Made by a program: the position numbers and the translations under genes | Notes under the pieces: generated by a model | The model's database searches: none | Told to the model about the DNA's origin: nothing | What the model saw: the letters and a program-made list of their open reading frames with translations, nothing else | In this document: positions 51,467 to 62,746 of the stretch, one piece after another | Position numbering within the stretch: position 1 is the first letter of the stretch | Layout: every line of letters starts with the position of its first letter | Assembly: GCF_003234175.2 (NCBI RefSeq) | Contig: NZ_CP126257.1 | Coordinates: forward strand, 1,426,001 to 1,490,000 | Origin: Curtobacterium sp. MCSS17_007 | Lineage (GTDB): Bacteria; Actinomycetota; Actinomycetes; Actinomycetales; Microbacteriaceae | Direction: 5' to 3' | Length of the DNA: 64,000 nucleotides

Positions 51467-53953
51467 CTACGCCTCGCCGGCGGTCCCGTCCAGGGCCGCA
51501 GCGCTGCCGCCGATCGAGACGATCACGGCCTCGAGCGGCGCACCGGATCCGTCGCGCTTCGACAGCCAGTCCGGCAGCGTGCGCGCCGCGCCGTCCGTGC
51601 CGACGGCGTGCGGGGGAGCGATGCCCGCCCACGCCACGGTGAGGCCGTCCTCCCCCTTCAGGAACGCGTGCGCCCGCACACCCTGGGTCGCCCGGCCCTT
51701 CGCCGGGAACTCCGAGAGTGCGGACACCTTCGCCCGACCGGCGTCCGTCCCGGGCAGCGCACCCGACGACGTCGAGACGGTGGCCACGACGGCGTCGTCC
51801 GACCGCGCGACCGACCCGAACCAGATCACGGTCGCGCCCGACGACAGCGAGACGCCCGCGACACCGCCGGCGGGCAGCCCCTGCGGGCGCACGCCCGACG
51901 CCGGGAACCGCAGCAGCTGCGCGTTGGAGGTGATGAACACCAGGTCGTCCGTCTCGGGCGCCTGGGCGGCACCGACGACGGTGTCCTTCGGCTTGAGCCC
52001 GATCGCGACGAACTCGTCCTTGTCGGGCCACGCCCCGGTGGTCACACGCTTCACGGTGCCCTGTGCGGTACCGATCGCCAGCGAGTCGGCTGCGTTCGGC
52101 GACAGGTCGACGAGGGCCACGACGCTCTCGGTCCGCGCGATGCCGAGGTACTCGGACACGCGGACGCCGGCGTCGAGCCGGACCGATGCCGGGGGGACGG
52201 CGGGGACGTCCACGGGGGAGAACCGCAGCACACGACCGGTCGACGTGAGCGCGCCGATCTGACCGCGCACCGTCGACACCACGGTCGACCGGACCGCGTC
52301 GTGCTTCGATCGCTTCGGTACCCGCACGATCCCGAGGTCGGTGTCGGGGATGTCGACCCGGACGAGCCGCCCGGTGGTGGAGAGCAGCACGCGGCACGGC
52401 GCGTCCGCGATCTGCAGCGACTCGGGGTCGACCGCGGCCTTCCGGCCACCGCGCACGGGGGCGTCGGCCTCGGTGAGCAGCGTGCGGCGGGGGGTGGCGA
52501 ACCGGTCCGACACCTCGGTGAGCTCCTGGGCGACCTGGGCGCGGAGTCGCGCGTCCGACGCCAGGAGTTCCTCGAGTGCGGCGATGTCGGCGAGGAGCTG
52601 GTCGCGCTCGCTCTCGAGCTCCAGGCGCGAGAACTTCGTCAGGCGGCGCAGTCGCAGCTCGAGGATGTACTCGGCCTGCACCTCGGACAGGTCGAACACG
52701 TCCTGCAGACGCGTGCGAGCGGTCTCCGAGTCGTCCGAGGAGCGGATGACCTCGATGACCTCGTCGATGTCGAGGATCGCGATGAGCAGGCCCTCGACCA
52801 GGTGCAGCCGTTCCTTGCGTCGGGCGAGCCGGTACTGGGAGCGTCGGGTGACGACGTCGAGCCGGTGCTGCACGTACACGTCGAGCAGTTCGCGGAGGCC
52901 GAGCGTCCGCGGCGACCCGTTCACGAGGGCGACGTTGTTGATGCCGAAGCCGTCCTCGAGCGGGGTGTGCTTGTAGAGCTGTTCGAGCACGGCGGTCGGG
53001 TTGAAGCCGGACTTGATGCCGATCACGAGCCGCAGCCCGTGGTTCCGGTCGGTCAGGTCGTTGACGTCGGAGATGCCGACGAGCTTCTTGGACTGGACGC
53101 CGTCCTTGATCTTCTCGATCACGCGCTCGGGTCCGACCAGGTACGGCAGCTCGGTGACGACCAGACCCACCTTGCGCGGCGTGAGGTTCTCGACGCTCAC
53201 CTTCGCCCGCGTGCGGAACGAGCCGCGTCCGGTGGCGTAGGCGTCGCGCACCCCGGAGAGTCCGACGATCGTGCCACCCGACGGCAGGTCCGGGCCCGGC
53301 ACGAACTCCATGAGTTCCTCGAGCGTCGCCGTCGGGTTCAGGAGCAGGTGCTTCGCTGCCTCGATCACCTCGCCGAGGTTGTGCGGCGCCATGTTCGTCG
53401 CCATGCCGACCGCGATGCCGGAGGCGCCGTTGACGAGCAGGTTCGGGAACGCCGCCGGCAGCACGCCCGGCTGCATGATCTGGTTGTCGTAGTTCGGGAC
53501 GAAGTCGACGACGTCCTCGTTCAAGCCCTCGGTCATCGCCATCGAGGGCTCAGCGAGCCGGGCCTCGGTGTACCGGGCGGCCGCGGGACCGTCGTCGAGC
53601 GAGCCGAAGTTCCCGTGGCCGTCGACCAGTGGCACGCGCATCGTGAACGGCTGTGCCATGCGCACGAGCGCGTCGTAGATGGCCCCGTCGCCGTGCGGGT
53701 GCAGCTTGCCCATGACCTCGCCCGTGACGCGGGCGCTCTTCACGTGCCCGCGGTCCGGCCGGAGCCCCATCTCGGCCATCTGGTACAGGATGCGTCGCTG
53801 CACGGGCTTGAGGCCGTCGCGCGCGTCCGGCAGGGCCCGCGAGTAGATGACGGAGTAGGCGTACTCGAGGAACGAGCCCTGCATCTCCTCGGAGACGTCG
53901 ACGTCCTCGATGCGCTCACCGTCGGGCAGGCCGACTGCTTCCGTGCGTGCCAT
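51467..53953 (-). CDS. parC: DNA topoisomerase IV subunit A (type IIA breakage-reunion subunit)
   Basis: This 828-residue protein cleaves and rejoins DNA through Tyr128 in AARYTEARL. The N-terminal region has [20 protein letters not shown] and [17 protein letters not shown], followed by the [16 protein letters not shown] loop, a coiled coil (about 430-490) and a six-bladed C-terminal domain. I see no GyrA-box (QRRGGKG type), consistent with ParC rather than GyrA. The ATG at 53953 follows GAAAGG. It converges with parE, which is unusual enough that the two are not in one operon. The phosphodiesterase gene starts divergently 26 bases away. Confidence 0.93.
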   Translation of the reverse strand: MARTEAVGLPDGERIEDVDVSEEMQGSFLEYAYSVIYSRALPDARDGLKPVQRRILYQMAEMGLRPDRGHVKSARVTGEVMGKLHPHGDGAIYDALVRMAQPFTMRVPLVDGHGNFGSLDDGPAAARYTEARLAEPSMAMTEGLNEDVVDFVPNYDNQIMQPGVLPAAFPNLLVNGASGIAVGMATNMAPHNLGEVIEAAKHLLLNPTATLEELMEFVPGPDLPSGGTIVGLSGVRDAYATGRGSFRTRAKVSVENLTPRKVGLVVTELPYLVGPERVIEKIKDGVQSKKLVGISDVNDLTDRNHGLRLVIGIKSGFNPTAVLEQLYKHTPLEDGFGINNVALVNGSPRTLGLRELLDVYVQHRLDVVTRRSQYRLARRKERLHLVEGLLIAILDIDEVIEVIRSSDDSETARTRLQDVFDLSEVQAEYILELRLRRLTKFSRLELESERDQLLADIAALEELLASDARLRAQVAQELTEVSDRFATPRRTLLTEADAPVRGGRKAAVDPESLQIADAPCRVLLSTTGRLVRVDIPDTDLGIVRVPKRSKHDAVRSTVVSTVRGQIGALTSTGRVLRFSPVDVPAVPPASVRLDAGVRVSEYLGIARTESVVALVDLSPNAADSLAIGTAQGTVKRVTTGAWPDKDEFVAIGLKPKDTVVGAAQAPETDDLVFITSNAQLLRFPASGVRPQGLPAGGVAGVSLSSGATVIWFGSVARSDDAVVATVSTSSGALPGTDAGRAKVSALSEFPAKGRATQGVRAHAFLKGEDGLTVAWAGIAPPHAVGTDGAARTLPDWLSKRDGSGAPLEAVIVSIGGSAAALDGTAGEA

Positions 53954-53978
53954 GGGACCTTTCTGGGAGGATCGTGGG

Positions 53979-55145
53979 GTGCCCCCCAGCGTACCGAGCG
54001 CCCCCGACGCCACCGCGAACCTCGCCGACGTGCTGCCCAGTTGCCTCGTCGCGCTCGGTGCCGCCGACGCCACGTGGCTGCGCGCCACCGGCCGGGAGGC
54101 ACGGATCGCCCTCCGTCCCGCCCGCTCGGTGGTCGTCGTGCTGGTCGACGGTCTCGGCTCGTCCGCGCTCTCCGCCCGTGCCGGGCACGCGCGCTGGCTG
54201 ACCGCCGCCAAGGGCGGCGGCACGCTGAAGCGGCTGCGGAGCGGCTTCCCCACGACGACGGCCGCCGCGCTGGCCACCCTGACGACCGGCAGGTCCCCGG
54301 GCACGCACGGCGTGGTCGGGTACAGCGGGTGGGAGCCCGACGGCGAGCGGGTCGTCAACCTGCTGAGCGGCTGGGACAGCGAGGTTCCCGCAGGCTGGTT
54401 GCTCGCGAGCACCGTCTTCTCCGAGGCGGCCGGACTCGGGGTCGACCCCGTCGTGGTCGGGCCCGCACGGTACGCATCCTCGGGGATGACCGCGAACGTG
54501 CTCGGCGGGGCGCGGTACGAGGCCGCCGACAGCATCCCCGAGCGGGTCGACGCCGCGTTGGCAACGACCGCAGCGGGCCGCTCGCTCGTCTACCTCTACG
54601 TCCCGGAGCTCGACTCGATCGGGCACAAGCACGGATGGGAGTCCGACCGGTGGACCGCGGCACTCGAGCTGCTCGACGGGGAGCTCGCACGGCTCGCGGA
54701 CCGGGGCGCCGGTGACGTGGGCATCCTCGTCACCGCCGACCACGGCGTGCTCGACGTGCCCGCCGAGGCGAACATCGCGATGGACCCCGGGCTGCTCGTC
54801 GACGTCGTCGGGATCGCCGGCGACCCGCGCTGCCGCCAGCTCGCGGTCCGTCCGGGGACGGACGTGCCCGCGCTGGTCGAGGCCTGGCGCTCCCGCTACG
54901 GCAAGCGGGCGTACGTGGCGAGCCGTGCGGAGGCCGTCGCCGCCGGGTGGTTCGGCGCCGTCGACGAGCGGGTGCTGCCACGCATCGGCGACGTGGTCGT
55001 GGTGGCTCGGGGGTCGTGGGCCTTCAACGACGACCGCGACCTGGACCCCCGCAGGGAACCGAAGCGGATGATCGGGCAGCACGGCGCCATGACGGACGAC
55101 GAGGTCTTCGTGCCCCTGCGGCTGGCGGGCGCCTTCGCGGGCTGA
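53979..55145 (+). CDS. Alkaline-phosphatase-superfamily phosphodiesterase/nucleotide pyrophosphatase
   Basis: This 388-residue protein matches the type I phosphodiesterase/nucleotide pyrophosphatase family. Metal-binding landmarks are [13 protein letters not shown], the presumed nucleophile threonine in [26 protein letters not shown] and the C-terminal TADHGVLDV. It probably hydrolyses a phosphodiester or pyrophosphate bond; no signal peptide is evident. The GTG at 53979 is chosen because GGGAGG (53965-53970) lies 8 bases upstream; an in-frame ATG at 53952 would overlap the parC start. It converges with sepH. Confidence 0.88.
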   Translation: MPPSVPSAPDATANLADVLPSCLVALGAADATWLRATGREARIALRPARSVVVVLVDGLGSSALSARAGHARWLTAAKGGGTLKRLRSGFPTTTAAALATLTTGRSPGTHGVVGYSGWEPDGERVVNLLSGWDSEVPAGWLLASTVFSEAAGLGVDPVVVGPARYASSGMTANVLGGARYEAADSIPERVDAALATTAAGRSLVYLYVPELDSIGHKHGWESDRWTAALELLDGELARLADRGAGDVGILVTADHGVLDVPAEANIAMDPGLLVDVVGIAGDPRCRQLAVRPGTDVPALVEAWRSRYGKRAYVASRAEAVAAGWFGAVDERVLPRIGDVVVVARGSWAFNDDRDLDPRREPKRMIGQHGAMTDDEVFVPLRLAGAFAG

Positions 55146-55161
55146 CCCGGGCGGGAACGCC

Positions 55162-55196
55162 GCAGCCCCGCGACGCGACGAGCGTGGCGGGGCTGC
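55162..55196. terminator. Bidirectional terminator hairpin
   Basis: Perfect 10-bp arms GCAGCCCCGC (55162-55171) and GCGGGGCTGC (55187-55196) lie between the converging phosphodiesterase and sepH genes. A half copy of the family 1 repeat (GCCTCCCGTCCGG) follows at 55202. Confidence 0.65.
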
Positions 55197-55236
55197 AGCG
55201 AGCCTCCCGTCCGGGGATGCCGGACGCGCGGCGGGA

Positions 55237-56256
55237 TCAGGCGGGGTCCTCCGGGCGGGTGCCGAAGACGATCTCGTCCCAGCTCGGCATGGACCGGCGG
55301 TTGCGCTTCTTCCGCTCCGAGCGGCCGTCGGACTCGGGTGCCGAGGCCGGACGGTCGTCGCGCTCCGGCGCCGAGGCCGACGAGGTCTCGTACCCTTGCA
55401 GCGGGACGTCCACGACGCTGATCGAGGTGCCGCGGGGCTCGTCCTGCTGCTCGGTGAACGAGGCGGCCTCGCGCTCACCACGGCGGCGGCGGAGCGCCTC
55501 GAGCAGGTCGGCGGTCTCGTTGCCGGGCGACCGCTCCTCGACCGGGGCGGCGCCGATGCGCGGGAGCGGGGCGCGGAGCGGGCGCTCCTGGACCTCGGGC
55601 TCCGTCGCCTCCTCGACGGGCTGCTCGACGCGGAACGCGCCCGAGTCGAACCGCGTGCCGTCGGTGTCGTGGTGGTCGTTCTCGACGGCGCGGAGGCGCG
55701 GGGCGATGCCCTCGTCGTCGGTGTGCGAGAGCCGGTGCGCGTCACCGTTGTCCGGCGTGAGCGTCGAGGTCTTCGGGTCGAACAGCCACTGGGCGTCGTG
55801 CTCGACCTCCGAGGCGGTGTAGCGGACGCGCACCTGCCAGCCCTGCTCGACGTTCTTCCACGAGGCCCACTGGACCGAGGTGGCCTCGCCGGACTCGAGC
55901 TTCGCCTCGATGGCCGCACCGAAGGTGTCGGGAGCCTCGGCATCGGTCGGCGTGACCGGGACGCGACGGGCGGCGTCGAGGATGAAGGCGCGCTCGGCGA
56001 GCACCGGACCCTCGAAGCGTCGGACGTACTCGACGTCGACGTCGAGCGCGGCGGCCACGTCGGCTGCGTCGGCCCCGCCGCGGATGCGGGCCTGGACGTC
56101 CTTCGGCGACACGCGCTTCTGCGGGCCGGCGTCGGGGTTGGCCTGGCGGACCTGGCTCGACAGCGACGCGGTGACGGGCAACCGGAACTCGGTGCCGCCG
56201 TCGGTCGCGAGCACGAGTGCCCCGGACTCGACTCCGATGACTCTCACGTCTTGCAT
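55237..56256 (-). CDS. sepH: Septation protein SepH (DUF3071)
   Basis: This 339-residue protein matches actinobacterial SepH, which binds and stabilises FtsZ during division. It has the N-terminal DUF3071 domain (MQDVRVIGVESGALVLATDG to about residue 170) with the helix-turn-helix-like RVSPKDVQARIRGGADAADVAAALDVDVEYVRRFEGPV. A long disordered acidic/Pro-rich tail follows, ending in the conserved SMPSWDEIVFGTRPEDPA. The ATG at 56256 follows GGGAGG. The gene is divergent from the DUF4193 gene, with a 250-base promoter region between them holding no gene. Confidence 0.9.
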   Translation of the reverse strand: MQDVRVIGVESGALVLATDGGTEFRLPVTASLSSQVRQANPDAGPQKRVSPKDVQARIRGGADAADVAAALDVDVEYVRRFEGPVLAERAFILDAARRVPVTPTDAEAPDTFGAAIEAKLESGEATSVQWASWKNVEQGWQVRVRYTASEVEHDAQWLFDPKTSTLTPDNGDAHRLSHTDDEGIAPRLRAVENDHHDTDGTRFDSGAFRVEQPVEEATEPEVQERPLRAPLPRIGAAPVEERSPGNETADLLEALRRRRGEREAASFTEQQDEPRGTSISVVDVPLQGYETSSASAPERDDRPASAPESDGRSERKKRNRRSMPSWDEIVFGTRPEDPA

Positions 56257-56506
56257 GGTTGCGCCTCCCGAGCGTTGCGTACGGTCGTGCTCGTACCCTC
56301 AGGAGTATGCAGCCGTGCGTGCTCGATCCGGCGGAGGCACACGGGCGTGCCGCGCACTCCCACACCCGGGGAATGTCCGGGTCCTGCGACCGGTTGCACG
56401 GCCTGACGATCCCGCACGGCGTTCGGTTTGCGCTCTCGCGGGTCGTGGTGCAAACTGTCGCCGCCGATCACCGGCGACGACCTCTCGACACGAGAAACGG
56501 ATGGGC

Positions 56507-56806
56507 ATGGCCACCGATTACGACGCCCCCAGGAAGACCGACGACTCCTCTGACTCGGAGTCGATCGAGGCCCTCAAGGAGCGCGTGCCCGACAAGATGT
56601 CGGGGGTCGTCGACGATGATTCGGACAACCCCGGCAGCTTCGAGCTCGCCGGACAGGACCTCAGCGACGTCGACCTCGACGTCGTCGTGCTGCCGCCGCA
56701 GGTCGACGAGTTCACCTGCGTCGAGTGCTTCCTCGTGAAGCACCGCTCGCAGCTCGACCACGAGTCGAAGCTCGGCCCCGTGTGCGCGGAGTGCGCCGCG
56801 CTCTGA
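56507..56806 (+). CDS. DUF4193 zinc-ribbon protein
   Basis: This 99-residue protein opens with ATDYDAPRKTDDSSDSES and ends with CVEC-x(18-20)-CAEC, four cysteines that form a zinc ribbon typical of the actinobacterial DUF4193 family. Function is unknown; the family is conserved next to sepH and dut. The ATG at 56507 gives the usual family start (MATDYDAP); an ATG two codons upstream is possible. It is followed by a terminator hairpin. Confidence 0.92.
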   Translation: MATDYDAPRKTDDSSDSESIEALKERVPDKMSGVVDDDSDNPGSFELAGQDLSDVDLDVVVLPPQVDEFTCVECFLVKHRSQLDHESKLGPVCAECAAL

Positions 56807-56818
56807 GCACGCGTCACG

Positions 56819-56853
56819 AACGGCCCGTCACCCCTCGCGGGTGGCGGGCCGTT
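56819..56853 (+). terminator. Terminator hairpin after the DUF4193 gene
   Basis: A 15-bp stem (56819-56833 with 56839-56853, arm AACGGCCCGTCACCC) with one G-T pair and a 5-base loop begins 13 bases after the stop codon. Confidence 0.8.
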
Positions 56854-56869
56854 CCGCGTGCGCGGGGTG

Positions 56870-57020
56870 CGCGCCGGGCGCGAGCGGGCGTGCCTGGTGT
56901 ATCCCGGCGTACCTGGCGGGTCCGGGCACACCGGGCGGGAGCGGGCGTATCTGGTGTTCCGGAACGACCAGCCGTGCCCGGAACCGCTCCCTACTGCACC
57001 CGTTCTGGGAAGGAACGGGC
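56870..57020. repeat. Intergenic repeat, family 3 (copy B)
   Basis: Contains GGCGTACCTGG, GCGTATCTGGTGTTCCGG and TGGGAAGGAACGGGC, matching parts of the repeat at 33440-33560 in the same order. It fills the space between the DUF4193 terminator and the converging DUF3093 gene. The pairing is less complete than in copy A. Confidence 0.55.
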
Positions 57021-57076
57021 GGGGCGGGGGCGAGCTGAGCCTCCCGGCCGCCCGCGCACCCCGACCGGACCCCGCG

Positions 57077-57508
57077 TCAGGAGCGCAGCGCGTCCACGAC
57101 GGCCTGGGGGTCCCGTGCGCTGACCAGCCAGTAGGGCGTCGGGTCCGCCGGGTCCGCGACCTCGACGCGCACGACGCCCCGCACGTACCCGCGGAACAGC
57201 GTCCAGGCGCGGGCGTCGAGCGCCGGCCCGCGCTGCGTCGTCGCCTCGGCACCCTGGTACGCGGTGGCCTCGCCGACGAGCGCCCGGGGCAGGTGCGCCC
57301 TGCCGGCGCGGAACTCGGTGTCGGTGACCTCGATCGTCGGCGCGAGGGCCCAGAGCAGCACGAGCACCCCGAGGTACATGCCGACGGCGACGAGCACGCC
57401 GGCCAGCACGCTGATCGGCAGGAACACCAGCAGGCTGGCGGGGATGACGAGGGCCGTCGCCAGGTAGAGGGCGGGCGGGGCCCAGAGACGTTCGCGGTAC
57501 ACGGTCAC
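57077..57508 (-). CDS. DUF3093 membrane protein
   Basis: This 143-residue protein has two N-terminal membrane helices (about 10-55) followed by a small domain with the conserved AWTLFRGYVRGVVRVEV and DPTPYWLVSARDP, as in the DUF3093 family. It is typically located beside dut in actinobacteria, as here. Function is unknown. The GTG at 57508 follows GGAGG. It is divergent from dut, which starts 66 bases away. Confidence 0.9.
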   Translation of the reverse strand: MTVYRERLWAPPALYLATALVIPASLLVFLPISVLAGVLVAVGMYLGVLVLLWALAPTIEVTDTEFRAGRAHLPRALVGEATAYQGAEATTQRGPALDARAWTLFRGYVRGVVRVEVADPADPTPYWLVSARDPQAVVDALRS

Positions 57509-57574
57509 CCCTCCATCCCATCACGATCCGGAGCAGGTCACGGAACGGTCACGGTCGTGCACTACCCTCGTCTC

Positions 57575-58063
57575 GTGACCGAACCAGTCGACGTGCTCTG
57601 GACCGGGGAGAACGCTCCCGTCCACGCCCACCCCGGAGACGCCGGTGCCGACCTCGTCTCGACGGAGGCCTTCGTGCTGCAGCCCGGGGAGCGCCGGCTC
57701 GTCGGCACCGGACTGCGGATCGCCCTGCCCGAGGGGTACGTGGCGTTCGTGGTGCCGCGGAGCGGCCTCGCCGCGAAGCACGGCATCACCATCGTGAACG
57801 CGCCGGGCACCGTCGACTCCGGCTACCGCGGCGAGGTGAAGGTCGCCCTGCTCAACACCGACGCGTCCGAGCCGTACGAGGTGCACGTGGGCGACCGCAT
57901 CGCGCAGGTGATCGTCATGCCGGTGCCCCGCGTGTCGTACACCCGCGTGGACTCCCTGCCGGAGAGCGTCCGTGGTGCGGGCGGGTTCGGCTCCTCGGGC
58001 TACGGTGACCGCAGCGCCCTCCGCGGCGCTGCCGACGACTTCCAGGAAGGACGGAACGCATGA
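57575..58063 (+). CDS. dut: Deoxyuridine triphosphatase
   Basis: This 162-residue trimeric enzyme hydrolyses dUTP to dUMP. All five dUTPase motifs are visible: DAGADL, PRSGLAAKHG, NAPGTVDSGYRGEV, GDRIAQ and the C-terminal RGAGGFGSSG. The GTG at 57575 has TACCCT (57563-57568) 6 bases upstream, so the mRNA is probably leaderless. The stop codon overlaps the start of the DUF3710 gene by 4 bases, a conserved actinobacterial pairing. Confidence 0.97.
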   Translation: MTEPVDVLWTGENAPVHAHPGDAGADLVSTEAFVLQPGERRLVGTGLRIALPEGYVAFVVPRSGLAAKHGITIVNAPGTVDSGYRGEVKVALLNTDASEPYEVHVGDRIAQVIVMPVPRVSYTRVDSLPESVRGAGGFGSSGYGDRSALRGAADDFQEGRNA

Positions 58064-58782
58064 AGTTCGGTCGACGCAAGCGTGACGAGGTCGAGGTGGC
58101 GGCTGCCGTCGCCGACGACGCCGTGGTCGCGGACACGACGCCGGAGGTCGACATCGCGACCGATGCCGACGCGGACCTCGACGAGGTGGACGCGGTCGCG
58201 CCCACGGACAAGTCGGCGCCCGCCGACCGTGCCGAGAACGGCCCGCACGACGAGACCGAGGCGAACCTGGTGCGACCGTACGTCGACCTCGGCGGCGTGA
58301 AGGTCCTCCCGCGCGAGGGCCTGCACCTGCGGCTCGAGGTGGAGGAGGGTTCGCAGCGCGTCGTCGCCGTCGGGCTCGACTACGACGAGTCGACGCTCCA
58401 GGTCCAGCCGTTCGCAGCACCGCGGTCCACGGGTCTCTGGCACGAGATCCGTTCGCAGATCGCGGACCAGATCGAGCGTCAGGGCGGTCGCGTCGAGGAG
58501 GTCGACGGCCCCTTCGGTCCGGAGCTCCGCGCCCTGGTGCCGGTCGTCACCGACGGCTCCGGCGCCACCGACGGCGCCCGCGCCGCGCGCTTCATCGGCG
58601 TCGACGGCCCGCGCTGGTTCCTGCGCGGCGTGATCGCCGGCAAGGCGGCCGAGCAGCCGGACGACGCCGCCGAGATCGAGGAGCTCTTCCGCAGCGTCGT
58701 GGTCGTGCGCGGCACCACGCCGATGCCGCCGCGCGACCTCATCCCGCTGCACATGCCGAAGTCGACGCAGACCGCCGTCTGA
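58060..58782 (+). CDS. DUF3710 protein
   Basis: This 240-residue soluble protein matches the actinobacterial DUF3710 family. The N-terminal 70 residues are acidic and disordered. The conserved domain begins at RPYVDLGGVKVLPREG and includes LQVQPFAAPRSTGLWHEIR, RFIGVDGPRWFLRGVIAG and VVVRGTTPMPPRDLIPL. Its function is unknown, but the dut-DUF3710-DUF3159 order is widely kept. The ATG overlaps the dut stop codon. Confidence 0.93.
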   Translation: MKFGRRKRDEVEVAAAVADDAVVADTTPEVDIATDADADLDEVDAVAPTDKSAPADRAENGPHDETEANLVRPYVDLGGVKVLPREGLHLRLEVEEGSQRVVAVGLDYDESTLQVQPFAAPRSTGLWHEIRSQIADQIERQGGRVEEVDGPFGPELRALVPVVTDGSGATDGARAARFIGVDGPRWFLRGVIAGKAAEQPDDAAEIEELFRSVVVVRGTTPMPPRDLIPLHMPKSTQTAV

Positions 58783-58796
58783 CCCCGGCTGCCGCT

Positions 58797-58823
58797 CGAC
58801 ACGACACGACACGACACGACACG
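58797..58823. repeat. (CGACA)5 short tandem repeat
   Basis: Five exact CGACA units plus CG lie directly upstream of the DUF3159 ribosome binding site. Slippage here could change the distance to upstream signals, but not any reading frame. Confidence 0.85.
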
Positions 58824-58836
58824 GCCTGGAGGCACG

Positions 58837-59649
58837 GTGCCGGACCACGACGACACCCCGCGGCACGCAGACCCGCACGACGAGCCCGCGGTGCCGGGTG
58901 ACCGGGTGCCCCCGCGTCCGCCGGCCACGGCGCGTCCGGACGACGCCGTACCGTCGTTCTCCGCGCAGTTCCGCGCCGCCGTGCAGAACGCGGGCATCGC
59001 GCGGGTCGCGCCCGGAGAGGCGCCTTCGGGACGCGCCCTGCTCGGAGCGGTGGGCGGCGTGCGCGGGCTCGCCGAGTCGGTGCTCCCCGGGTTCGCGTTC
59101 CTGGTCGTCTACGCGATCACGAAGGAGCTCGTCCCGAGCGTCGTGATCCCGGTGCTCGTCGGACTCGTGTTCGTGGTCGTCCGTCTGGTGCAGCGGCAGT
59201 CGCTCGTGATGTCCTTCGCGGGCATCGCCGGGGTGGTCGTCTCCGCGGCGCTCGCGCTGTTCACCGGCCGTGCCGAGACGAACTTCATCCCCGGCATCGT
59301 CATCAACTCCGTGTGGCTCGTCGGGCTGCTCGTCACCCTGGCGATCCGATGGCCGCTCATCGGCGTCGTGGTCGGCTTCCTGCTGCCGCCGAACGAGGAC
59401 GGCTCGCACGTCGACTGGCGCGCGGACCCCGCGAAGCGCCGCGTGCTCACGGTGGCCACGTGGATCTGGGTCGGACTCTTCGCACTCCGGCTCGCCGTCG
59501 AGGTGCCGCTGTACCTGACCGCGCAGATCGAGCTCCTCGCCGCCGTGAAGCTCGTGCTCGGCGTCCCGCTCTACGCGGCCGTGCTCTGGGTCACGTGGCT
59601 GCTCGTTCGCACGGTGTTCGTGCGCCGGGGGGACACCGCCGCGGTGTAG
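58837..59649 (+). CDS. DUF3159 membrane protein
   Basis: This 270-residue membrane protein has about six predicted helices after a 45-residue hydrophilic N-terminus. The family phrases GVRGLAESVLPGFAFLVVYAITKE and ETNFIPGIVINSVW are typical of actinobacterial DUF3159. Function is unknown. The GTG at 58837 and its GGAGG (58828-58832) are embedded in a half copy of the family 1 repeat arm (CTGGAGGCACGGTGCCGG). It follows DUF3710 by 54 bases and precedes acnA. Confidence 0.88.
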   Translation: MPDHDDTPRHADPHDEPAVPGDRVPPRPPATARPDDAVPSFSAQFRAAVQNAGIARVAPGEAPSGRALLGAVGGVRGLAESVLPGFAFLVVYAITKELVPSVVIPVLVGLVFVVVRLVQRQSLVMSFAGIAGVVVSAALALFTGRAETNFIPGIVINSVWLVGLLVTLAIRWPLIGVVVGFLLPPNEDGSHVDWRADPAKRRVLTVATWIWVGLFALRLAVEVPLYLTAQIELLAAVKLVLGVPLYAAVLWVTWLLVRTVFVRRGDTAAV

Positions 59650-59652
59650 AGT

Positions 59653-59670
59653 TGTCTCGACATCGAGACA
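59653..59670. promoter_or_regulatory. Palindromic candidate operator upstream of acnA
   Basis: TGTCTCGA-CA-TCGAGACA is a perfect 8-bp inverted repeat with a 2-base spacer, about 110 bases before the acnA start and 3 bases after the DUF3159 stop codon. The symmetry and position suggest a dimeric regulator; I cannot name it. Confidence 0.5.
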
Positions 59671-59701
59671 GTTTCCCGGGGGCGCGCTCGCACCCTCGGG
59701 A

Positions 59702-59720
59702 TTAGGTTTGCCTTGCTGGT
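59702..59720 (+). promoter_or_regulatory. Partial DtxR/IdeR-like box upstream of acnA
   Basis: TTAGGTTTGCCTTGCTGGT matches the left half of the DtxR consensus well but only 12 of 19 positions overall. It is much weaker than the box at 10635. Iron control of aconitase is plausible biologically but not shown. Confidence 0.3.
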
Positions 59721-59777
59721 GGGACGTTCCGACGCCCGCGATGATGAGGGCACACCGATCAGTAGGGAGGCGGCACA

Positions 59778-62615
<2,838 letters not shown>

Positions 62616-62647
62616 CCGACGCGAGCACGGGTCGCTGACACGACCAC

Positions 62648-62699
62648 GACACGGACGGGAGGCGCGGTGCCAGCTGGCACCGCGCCTCCCGTCCGTGTC
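62648..62699. repeat. Palindromic intergenic repeat, family 1 (perfect 52-base palindrome)
   Basis: Perfect 26-base arms without loop, core GGGAGGCGCGGTGCCAG, between acnA and dxs. Outer arm bases differ from the copy at 48424 yet still pair. Confidence 0.85.
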
Positions 62700-62746
62700 C
62701 CGGTTGCGCGGATAGTGTGGGGACCTGCCCCACGAAAGGAGCGCCC

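Noticed and set aside
59702..59720. Iron box before acnA considered as a firm DtxR site
   Set aside because: Only 12 of 19 consensus positions match and the right half is poor. Kept only as a low-confidence feature.
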